A stretch of 6,424 nt of DNA from Lysobacteraceae bacterium (lineage in GTDB: Bacteria > Pseudomonadota > Gammaproteobacteria > Xanthomonadales > Xanthomonadaceae): contig DNXT01000436.1 in assembly GCA_003505795.1 (NCBI GenBank), forward strand, positions 1 through 6,424, written 5' to 3'. The notes beneath the pieces are model-generated. The model ran no database searches. It was not told the origin of the DNA and saw nothing but the letters and a program-made list of their open reading frames with translations. Shown here in pieces: positions 1-4,556 of the stretch; position 1 is the stretch's first letter, and every line of letters begins with the position of its first letter. Made by a program: the position numbers and the translations under genes.

Positions 1-701
1 GCGCTGGCCGGGCGGGTGCGGCTGGCCACGAACAGTCCGTCCATGTCGCGGCGGCGGCCGTCGGCGAACACCACGGTGGCGGTCCGCTCGATCGCCGCCA
101 CGGCGCCGGTCTCCAGCTCGACGCCGCGGGCGGCAAGCTGCGCGAGCTGCGCCGGGTCGGGGACGAAGGCGGCATTGGCGAACAGGGTGACCCGGCCCCA
201 GTCCGGCAGCATCAGGGCCTGGTGCAGGGCCATCGCCGAGCTGGCGAGCACGCCGATCCGGCCCTGCTCCAGCTCGTAGCCATGGCAGTACGGGCAATGG
301 AACACGCTCCGGCCCCAGCGTTCGGCCAGTCCGTCGATGCGCGGCAGTTCGTCGTGCACGCCCAGCGCCAGCACCACGCGCCGGCCATCGAAAGCGCTGC
401 CATCGTCGAGGCCGATCCGGAACGCGCCGCTGCCGCCGCCGGCGCGCACCGCCTCGCCCTGCCGCCAGCGCACGTTCGGGTACTTCAGCAACTGCACGCG
501 CGCCTCGGCCGCGATCGCCGCCGGGTCGCGGCCATCCTGTCCGAAGAACCCGTGCGAGACGGCGGCGAAGCGGTTGCGGCGCTGGCCGGCGTCGACCACC
601 AGCACGCGCTGGCGCGCGCGTGCCAGTTGCAGCGCCGCCGACAGTCCGGCATAGCTGCCGCCGACCACGATGGCGTCGAACGTTGCGGAAGAGGGGCTCA
701 T
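1..701 (-). CDS. Thioredoxin-reductase-like FAD-dependent oxidoreductase, C-terminus cut by window edge
   Basis: My own reading of the minus strand from the ATG at 701 is open to the left edge and gives 233 residues; the family is usually about 300, so the last quarter is missing. The N-terminal FAD Rossmann fold shows VVGGSYAGLSAA (residues 12-23), where the usual middle glycine is serine, and VLVVDAG (33-39). A central VLALGVHDELP (110-120) is the typical second FAD segment. The redox centre is HCPYCHGYE, C136 and C139, with histidine where classical thioredoxin reductases have aspartate (CATCDG). The expected NADPH motif GxGxxA is replaced by VLASSAMALHQA (151-162), and no HRRxxxR follows, so NADPH use is doubtful; a dithiol oxidase of GliT/HlmI type is an alternative. 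The substrate is unknown. The ATG overlaps the stop of the Rrf2 gene (ATGA, 701-698) and has a good ribosome binding site, so the start is secure. Confidence 0.88.
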   Translation of the reverse strand, partial: MSPSSATFDAIVVGGSYAGLSAALQLARARQRVLVVDAGQRRNRFAAVSHGFFGQDGRDPAAIAAEARVQLLKYPNVRWRQGEAVRAGGGSGAFRIGLDDGSAFDGRRVVLALGVHDELPRIDGLAERWGRSVFHCPYCHGYELEQGRIGVLASSAMALHQALMLPDWGRVTLFANAAFVPDPAQLAQLAARGVELETGAVAAIERTATVVFADGRRRDMDGLFVASRTRPAS

Positions 702-1144
702 GCCGGGGCCTCCGTGCAGTCGGGATGGTGGTGCCGGCTGAAGTCGGCGGCCAGCGTCGACAGTCGCGTCTGCGCCAGGCGTTCGAGCAGCAGTCGTTCG
801 GCCGCCTGGAAGCCGTCGTCCAGCGCCCGGTTCACTGCCTGCGCGACCAGGCAGGCGGGGTCCTGGTGCTGGTGGCCGAGCGCGATCAGCGGCGGCGCGC
901 CGACCGCGCGGTACACGTCCAGCAGGGTGATCCGGTCCAGGTCGCAGGCCAGCGTCCAGCCGCCGCCGTGGCCCTTGCTGGAGGCGACGTAGCCGAGCTC
1001 GCGCAGGCCGGCGAGGGTGCGGCGCACGACCACCGGATGCGTGCGCATGTAGCCGGCGAGCGCTTCGGAGGTCAGCGGCTGGCCGTGGTGGGCCATGTGC
1101 AGCAGCACGTGCAGCACGGCCGACAGGCGGTTGTCGGGTTTCAT
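698..1144 (-). CDS. Rrf2-family transcriptional regulator without an Fe-S cysteine cluster
   Basis: A 148-residue protein with the Rrf2 winged-helix layout: N-terminal DNRLSAVLHVLLHMA (4-18), recognition helix region THPVVVRRTLAGLRELGYV (35-53), wing SKGHGGGWTLA (56-66), then the dimerisation helix and a C-terminal tail. IscR and NsrR bind Fe-S clusters through three cysteines near residues 91-104; here that stretch has only C98 (HQDPACLVAQ), with C67 and C143 elsewhere, so cluster binding is unlikely. The layout resembles the YwnA/HypR branch; staphylococcal HypR is a thiol switch with a conserved Cys99. The stop overlaps the start of the downstream flavoprotein, which is the obvious target along with the regulator itself. 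The start is supported by the family's usual N-terminus, yet no Shine-Dalgarno precedes it; the ATG lies inside a perfect inverted repeat. The inducing signal is not known; thiol or oxidative stress is an inference. Confidence 0.92.
   Translation of the reverse strand: MKPDNRLSAVLHVLLHMAHHGQPLTSEALAGYMRTHPVVVRRTLAGLRELGYVASSKGHGGGWTLACDLDRITLLDVYRAVGAPPLIALGHQHQDPACLVAQAVNRALDDGFQAAERLLLERLAQTRLSTLAADFSRHHHPDCTEAPA
709..713 (-). promoter_or_regulatory. Ribosome binding site of the flavoprotein gene
   Basis: GGAGG on the minus strand, seven bases before the ATG at 701 and inside the 3' end of the Rrf2 gene. It fixes the start of the flavoprotein and, with the ATGA overlap, points to coupled translation of the two genes. 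Confidence 0.7.
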
Positions 1145-1169
1145 GTAATAAAAAATATTACATGAAACC
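1137..1169. promoter_or_regulatory. Perfect 14-bp inverted repeat, probable operator of the Rrf2 gene
   Basis: The arms GGTTTCATGTAATA (1137-1150) and TATTACATGAAACC (1156-1169) are exact reverse complements around an AAAAA spacer. The element fills most of the 33-base gap between the transporter stop and the regulator, and its left arm contains the regulator's ATG. It is strikingly A+T-rich in G+C-rich surroundings. A long dyad overlapping a promoter is typical of autoregulation by Rrf2 dimers. A terminator is less likely because no T-tract follows the stem on either strand; the only T run is in the loop. Confidence 0.75.
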
Positions 1170-1180
1170 GGTCGTGTCTA
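1152..1180 (-). promoter_or_regulatory. Candidate promoter of the Rrf2-flavoprotein unit
   Basis: On the minus strand TAGACA (1180-1175, overlapping the transporter's TAG stop) and TATTTT (1157-1152) are separated by 17 bases. The -10 ends seven bases before the ATG at 1144, so transcription would begin at or next to the start codon and yield a leaderless mRNA. The -10 lies inside the inverted repeat, so a bound repressor would block it. The -10 match is modest and this is a motif-level prediction. Confidence 0.45.
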
Positions 1181-2599
1181 CTCCGCCACTTCTTCGACCT
1201 GGCGCGGGTGCGGCAGGGTATCGCTGAGCTGCCAGAAGATCAGGGTCGAGGTCAGGGTGATGCTGCCGACGCAGACGAAGGTGGCGTGCAGGGCCGCGGT
1301 GGCGGCGGCGTTGCCGCCGAGGTGGGCGTCGAACGCCGCCAGCAGGCTGCCCGCCGCCGCCGCGCCGAAGCCGGTCGCCAGCATCATCACCATCGACAGC
1401 AGGCTGTTGCCGGGGCTGGCCATCTCGCGGTCGAGGTCGCGCAGGGTCACCGTGTTCATCACGGTGAACTGCAGCGAGTTGACCGCGCCGAACAGCGCCA
1501 GCTGCAGCAGCCGCCAGGCGATGTGCTGGCCCGGCACCACCAGCACGAAGCTGGCCATCATCAGCCCGACCAGCACGGTGTTGACCATCAGCACCCGGCG
1601 GTAGCCGAAGCGCGTGACCAGCCGCACTGCGGCGCGCTTGGAGGCCATGCCGGCCAGCGCCACCGGCACCATCATCAGGCCGGCGTTCATCGGGCTCATG
1701 CCCAGGCCGACCTGCAGCAGCAGCGGGATCAGGAACGGCATCGAGCCGCTGCCGACGCGCGCGAACAGGTTGCCGAGGATGCCGATGCGGTAGCTGGCGA
1801 CCTTGAACAGCGCCAGCGGGAACAGCGGCGCCTTCGCGTTGGCCGCATGCAGCCAGTAGCCGGCCAGCGCGGCCAGGCCGCCGATCGCCAGCAGCATCAC
1901 GAACGCATGGCGCAACCCCAGTTCGGAGATGCCGTCCAGCGCCAGCGACAGCGCCACCATGCCGAACGCCAGCATCAGGTAGCCGGGCAGGTCGAAACGC
2001 TGGCGCCGCTCGCCGTAGTGGTCGGGCATCACCTTCAGCGCGGCGCAGAAGCCGATCAGGCCGATCGGCAGGTTGATCAGGAACACCCAGTGCCAGGACG
2101 CGATCTCCACCAGCCAGCCGCCCAGGGTCGGGCCGACCAGCGGCCCGATCAGCGCCGGGATCGCGATGAAGCTCATCGCCCGCAGGAAGTCCTCGCGCGG
2201 GACCGAGCGCAGCACCGCCAGGCGCCCGACCGGCAGCAGCATCGCCCCGCCGATGCCCTGCACCACGCGCGCGGCGACCAGCTGCGGCAGCTGCTGGGCC
2301 GCGGCGCACAGCAACGAGCCGAGGGTGAACACGATGATCGCGGCCAGGAACGTGCGGCGGGTGCCGAAGCGGTCGGCGATCCAGCCCGAGGCAGGGATGA
2401 ACATCGCCACCGCCAGCGCGTAGGAGAACACCACCGACTGCATCTGCAGCGGGCTTTCGTGCAGGCTCCTGGCCATCGCCGGCAACGCGGTGTTGACGAT
2501 GGTCGAATCCAGCATCTGCATGAAGATCGCCAGCGACACCAGCCACAGCAGCGGGCGGATCGCGCGATAGGAGGGCTGGAGCGGTACCGGTTGGCTCAT
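1178..2599 (-). CDS. mdtD: MdtD-like DHA2-family multidrug/proton antiporter (MFS)
   Basis: A 473-residue inner-membrane transporter, close in length and sequence pattern to Escherichia coli MdtD (about 471). DHA2 hallmarks occur in order: LDSTIVNTALP in the first membrane helix (30-40), loop motif GWIADRFGTRR (72-82), RVVQGIGGAMLLPVGR (111-126) and antiporter motif C, GPLVGPTLGGWL (142-153). Further segments also resemble MdtD: IASWHWVFLINLPIGLIG, RFGYRRVL and the NSLLSM stretch near residue 418. It should export drugs or other small hydrophobic compounds in exchange for protons; the substrate cannot be read from sequence. In E. coli mdtD sits in mdtABCD-baeSR, whereas here it stands apart, followed after 33 bases by an Rrf2 regulator. 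The frame stays open upstream to 2713, but the start at 2599 is preferred because the extra N-terminus is unlike the family. No clear Shine-Dalgarno precedes it. Confidence 0.93.
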   Translation of the reverse strand: MSQPVPLQPSYRAIRPLLWLVSLAIFMQMLDSTIVNTALPAMARSLHESPLQMQSVVFSYALAVAMFIPASGWIADRFGTRRTFLAAIIVFTLGSLLCAAAQQLPQLVAARVVQGIGGAMLLPVGRLAVLRSVPREDFLRAMSFIAIPALIGPLVGPTLGGWLVEIASWHWVFLINLPIGLIGFCAALKVMPDHYGERRQRFDLPGYLMLAFGMVALSLALDGISELGLRHAFVMLLAIGGLAALAGYWLHAANAKAPLFPLALFKVASYRIGILGNLFARVGSGSMPFLIPLLLQVGLGMSPMNAGLMMVPVALAGMASKRAAVRLVTRFGYRRVLMVNTVLVGLMMASFVLVVPGQHIAWRLLQLALFGAVNSLQFTVMNTVTLRDLDREMASPGNSLLSMVMMLATGFGAAAAGSLLAAFDAHLGGNAAATAALHATFVCVGSITLTSTLIFWQLSDTLPHPRQVEEVAE

Positions 2600-2627
2600 C
2601 GTGACGGAGTGCGGGTCGGAGGGCCCG

Positions 2628-2633
2628 ATTATC
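2628..2633 (-). promoter_or_regulatory. Possible -10 element upstream of the transporter gene
   Basis: GATAAT on the minus strand (five of six bases match TATAAT), followed by a leader of about 20 bases to the ATG at 2599. No recognisable -35 hexamer lies at the proper distance, so this is a weak prediction. Confidence 0.3.
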
Positions 2634-2802
2634 CGGCAAGGCGGGTGCAGGCGATGCGGACGGCCGGATTCGCCGAACCTTCGGCAGGAGCGGTCCCGGT
2701 TGGCCCGGGTCATCGGTCGTGATGGAATCTGCCGTGATCCCTCGCCTGTGGGGGGAGGCCTTGGACACTTCAGGCCCGGCGGATCCTGCCGACAGCTCCT
2801 CT

Positions 2803-2829
2803 GCTTTTGCTTCTTGCTTCTTGCTTTTT
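2803..2829. repeat. Short tandem repeat of a GCTTYTT heptamer
   Basis: Four head-to-tail units: GCTTTT, GCTTCTT, GCTTCTT and GCTTTTT. They form a pyrimidine-rich tract on the plus strand that runs directly into the first REP-like repeat. It is probably part of, or a flank of, the mobile repeat; slippage during replication could change the copy number. Confidence 0.7.
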
Positions 2830-2853
2830 GTAGGAGCGACTTCAGTCGCGATC
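2829..2853 (+). repeat. REP-like palindromic repeat, copy 1
   Basis: The copy begins TGTAGGAG and contains the hairpin GCGACT-TC-AGTCGC (2836-2849). This conserved head followed by a short GC-rich stem is the layout of REP elements that RAYT transposases disperse; similar sequences are frequent between genes in Xanthomonadaceae. A related copy lies 62 bases downstream in the same orientation. Confidence 0.75.
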
Positions 2854-2890
2854 AGGCTTTCCCAGAATTCCGTCCGACGAGAACGGATCT

Positions 2891-2915
2891 TGTGGGAGCG
2901 ACCTCAGTCCCGACC
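2891..2915 (+). repeat. REP-like palindromic repeat, copy 2
   Basis: The copy begins TGTGGGAGCGAC, continues CTCAGTCCCGACC and has the same orientation as the copy at 2829. Its stem is imperfect, as if a GGGAC and a GCGAC variant had been mixed. It runs into CCGGC-CTT-GCCGG (2914-2926), a second small stem that overlaps CTTGCCGGCAAG. Over its first 24 bases it differs from the inverted copy at 4423-4446 at two positions. Confidence 0.72.
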
Positions 2916-2982
2916 GGCCTTGCCGGCAAGATCATGGGCACCGGCCAACGCCGCCGCCGTTTGGAAATCGCTGGCTGAGAAC

Positions 2983-2993
2983 GGGGGGGGGGG
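2983..2993. repeat. Homopolymer of 11 G residues (C11 on the coding strand)
   Basis: An uninterrupted G11 run eight bases beyond the hemE stop codon. Tracts of this length slip readily in replication and are also prone to sequencing error. It is outside any gene, so a length change would not shift a frame; an effect on the hemE transcript end is conceivable but not shown. Confidence 0.9.
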
Positions 2994-3001
2994 CAGGCCT
3001 G

Positions 3002-4066
3002 TCAGCGCCTGCTCAATGCGTGCACCGCCTCGACCAGTGCCGCGGCGTGCTCGGGGTCCATGTCCGGCGCCATGCCGTGGCCGAGGTTGAAGACGTGGCC
3101 CTCGCGCGAACCGCCGTTGCCGGCGGCGTAGCTGTCGAGCACGCGCCCGGCCTCGCGCCGGATCGCCTCCGGCGAGCCGTACAGCGTGGCCGGATCGAGG
3201 TTGCCCTGCAGCGCCACCCTGCCGCCGCTGCGGCGCGCGGCATCGGCCAGGTCGATGGTCCAGTCCACGCCGACCGCGTCGGTGCCGGTGGCGGCCAGTT
3301 CCTCGACGTAGGCGCCGTTGCCCTTGCCGAACAGGATCAGCGGGGTGCGTTCCGCGCCGTCGCCGCGCTGCAGTTCGCCGGCGATGCGCGCCATGTACGG
3401 CAGCGAGAACTCGCGGTACATCGCCGGCGACAGCACGCCGCCCCAGGTGTCGAACACCTGCAGCGCCTGCGCGCCGGCGGCGCGCTGGGCCGCCAGATAG
3501 GCGATCACCGCGTCGGCGACCACGCCCAGCAGCTTGTGCAGCAGCGCCGGTTCATTGAGCGCCATCGCCTTGATCCGCGCGAAGTCCTTGCTGCCGCCGC
3601 CTTCGACCATGTAGCAGGCCAGCGTCCACGGACTGCCGGAGAAGCCGATCAGCGGCACCGCGCCGTCGAGCTCGCGGCGGATCAGCCGCACCGCGTCGGT
3701 GACGTAGCGCAGCTCGGTCTCGATGTCCGGCACCGCCAGCCGCGCGACCGCGGCGGCGTCGCGCACCGGGTGGCGGAACCTGGGGCCTTCGCCTTCGACG
3801 AAATACAACCCCAGGCCCATCGCGTCGGGTACGGTGAGGATGTCGGAGAACAGGATCGCCGCGTCCAGCGGGAACCGGCGCAGCGGCTGCAGGGTAACCT
3901 CGCAGGCGATCTCGGGGTTCTTGGCCATGCCCAGGAAACTGCCGGCCTTGGCGCGGGTGGCGCGGTATTCCGGCAGGTAGCGCCCGGCCTGGCGCATCAG
4001 CCATACCGGCGTGCAGTCCACGGGTTCGCGGCGCAGCGCGCGCAGCAGGCGGTCGTTCTTCGGCAT
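3002..4066 (-). CDS. hemE: Uroporphyrinogen decarboxylase
   Basis: A 354-residue protein, the usual bacterial HemE length. It removes four acetate carboxyl groups from uroporphyrinogen III to give coproporphyrinogen III in the cytosol, without metal or cofactor. Both family signatures are intact: PVWLMRQAGR (20-29) with substrate-binding R25 and R29, and GFSGSPWTLACYMVEGG (141-157) with the conserved tyrosine Y152. The aspartate that coordinates the pyrrole nitrogens is D75 (ILFSD), and the C-terminal histidine is H330 in FNLGHGMAP. The start at 4066 is set by the family N-terminus (MPKNDRLLRALRREPVD) and by GAGGA five bases upstream. The WGR-domain gene ends eight bases before this start, so the two are probably co-transcribed. 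The open frame extends far upstream, but that part overlaps the WGR gene and aroB and is not coding. Confidence 0.98.
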   Translation of the reverse strand: MPKNDRLLRALRREPVDCTPVWLMRQAGRYLPEYRATRAKAGSFLGMAKNPEIACEVTLQPLRRFPLDAAILFSDILTVPDAMGLGLYFVEGEGPRFRHPVRDAAAVARLAVPDIETELRYVTDAVRLIRRELDGAVPLIGFSGSPWTLACYMVEGGGSKDFARIKAMALNEPALLHKLLGVVADAVIAYLAAQRAAGAQALQVFDTWGGVLSPAMYREFSLPYMARIAGELQRGDGAERTPLILFGKGNGAYVEELAATGTDAVGVDWTIDLADAARRSGGRVALQGNLDPATLYGSPEAIRREAGRVLDSYAAGNGGSREGHVFNLGHGMAPDMDPEHAAALVEAVHALSRR

Positions 4067-4071
4067 GGGTA

Positions 4072-4076
4072 TCCTC
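4072..4076 (-). promoter_or_regulatory. Ribosome binding site of hemE
   Basis: GAGGA on the minus strand, five bases before the ATG at 4066. It shares bases with the TGA stop of the WGR gene (4077-4075), so ribosomes ending there are positioned to restart on hemE. Confidence 0.7.
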
Positions 4077-4329
4077 AGCGAGGCGCGTCGGCGCCGCGGG
4101 TGAACATGATCTGGTAGCCGCGCTTGAGCTGGGCGTCGCGGGCTTTCTCGAATGCGCGGTTGGCCTCGTCCTGCAGCAGGAACTGCTCGCGGCGCAGCTG
4201 CGAGCGCCCGCCGATCTGGCCGCTTTCGCGCAGCAGTTCCCAGCCGCCGAACAGGTCCGGCTGCAGCGTCAGGGCGACGTAGCGGGGCGGTTCGCCGCCG
4301 CCGGGGAGTTGTTGCAGGAGTACGCGCAT
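4075..4329 (-). CDS. Small WGR-domain protein of unknown function
   Basis: An 84-residue protein that is essentially one WGR domain. RYVALTLQPDLFGGWELLRE (16-35) forms the first strands, ESGQIGGRSQ (35-44) is the signature turn, and DEANRAFEKARDAQLKRGY (54-72) is the usual helix ending in K-R-G-Y. The Trp-Gly-Arg that names the domain is replaced by Ser-Gly-Gln (36-38), although the following Ile-Gly is kept. WGR domains occur in PARP enzymes, in bacterial DNA-related proteins and as free-standing small proteins; in PARP1 the domain binds DNA. Whether this one binds nucleic acid is unknown. It precedes hemE by eight bases and seems to head that unit. The ATG has no Shine-Dalgarno but has TACAAT seven bases upstream. 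No signal peptide or membrane segment is visible. Confidence 0.85.
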   Translation of the reverse strand: MRVLLQQLPGGGEPPRYVALTLQPDLFGGWELLRESGQIGGRSQLRREQFLLQDEANRAFEKARDAQLKRGYQIMFTRGADAPR

Positions 4330-4336
4330 GGCGCGG

Positions 4337-4342
4337 ATTGTA
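4337..4342 (-). promoter_or_regulatory. Probable -10 element of the WGR-hemE unit
   Basis: TACAAT on the minus strand matches TATAAT at five of six positions and ends seven bases before the ATG at 4329, so transcription would start at or beside the start codon. The -35 region (around 4360-4365) has no good match. It is the only convincing promoter seen between aroB and hemE. Confidence 0.5.
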
Positions 4343-4390
4343 GCCGCTGCCGGCGACCCGGAACGGGCAGGCGAGAGCCGGGGAGTGTGA

Positions 4391-4446
4391 GAGGGCTTCA
4401 GTATTGACGGACCTGAAGGCTTGTCGGGACTGAAGTCCCTCCCACA
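4391..4446. repeat. Inverted pair of REP-like repeats
   Basis: The right copy (4423-4446, minus orientation) starts TGTGGGAGGGACTTC and contains the perfect stem GGGACT-GA-AGTCCC (4426-4439). The left copy (4391-4408, plus orientation, GAGGGCTTCAGTATTGAC) is decayed but aligns with GAGGGACTTCAGTCCCGAC. CTTCAG (4396-4401) and CTGAAG (4413-4418) can pair. Head-to-head REP pairs of this kind are the usual unit of RAYT-mobilised elements. The pair lies between aroB and the WGR gene, about 50 bases upstream of the probable WGR promoter. Confidence 0.65.
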
Positions 4447-4522
4447 GGATAAGCGAATAGCCCCCATCGGAAGCATCGTCACGCGCGGCGGCGCGCCAGG
4501 CAGTGCGGTTTCCCGATTGTGC

Positions 4523-4548
4523 TGCGGCGCGACCGAAGTCCGTCCGCA
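4523..4548 (-). terminator. UUCG-capped hairpin after aroB, possible terminator
   Basis: Eight bases past the aroB stop the minus strand can form TGCGG-(A)-CG-GAC-TTCG-GTC-(G)-CG-CCGCA: ten base pairs with one bulge on each side and a C(UUCG)G tetraloop, which is very stable. No T-tract follows, so intrinsic termination is uncertain; protection of the aroKB mRNA 3' end is equally possible. The element also resembles a decayed REP-like repeat in minus orientation. Confidence 0.5.
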
Positions 4549-4556
4549 ACGCCACA

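Larger units (their letters stand above)
2600..3001. other. Non-coding region between hemE and the transporter, rich in repeats
   Basis: About 400 bases with no credible gene. From left to right it holds the possible transporter promoter; a small dyad GCCGAA-CC-TTCGGC (2672-2685); a run of GCTTYTT heptamers (2803-2829); two REP-like repeats in direct orientation (2829-2853 and 2891-2915), the second followed by the palindrome CTTGCCGGCAAG (2919-2930); and an 11-base G tract (2983-2993) next to the palindrome CAGGCCTG (2994-3001), which abuts the hemE stop. Open frames across it translate the repeats and resemble no protein family. Confidence 0.8.

Noticed and set aside
1137..1169. The inverted repeat read as a transcription terminator for the transporter
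   Set aside because: The stem is A+T-rich and no T-tract follows it on either strand; an operator explains its position over the Rrf2 start better.
2600..2713. 38-residue N-terminal extension of the transporter from an ATG at 2713
   Set aside because: MdtD proteins begin shortly before the first membrane helix; the extension is Arg/Pro/His-rich and crosses the likely promoter.
1208..2722. A plus-strand open frame of about 500 codons opposite the transporter
   Set aside because: It is rich in Gln, His, Arg and Asp with no recognisable fold or motif, as expected for the antisense of a G+C-rich gene; the minus strand encodes a clear MdtD homologue.
2601..3090. Plus-strand frames of about 125 codons across the hemE-transporter gap, one with a hydrophobic Leu/Phe/Cys stretch
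   Set aside because: The hydrophobic stretch is the translation of the GCTTYTT repeat and the rest translates the REP-like repeats; no ribosome site or homology is visible.
3020..4117. A plus-strand open frame of 365 codons opposite hemE
   Set aside because: It has no domain features and lies antisense to an intact hemE.
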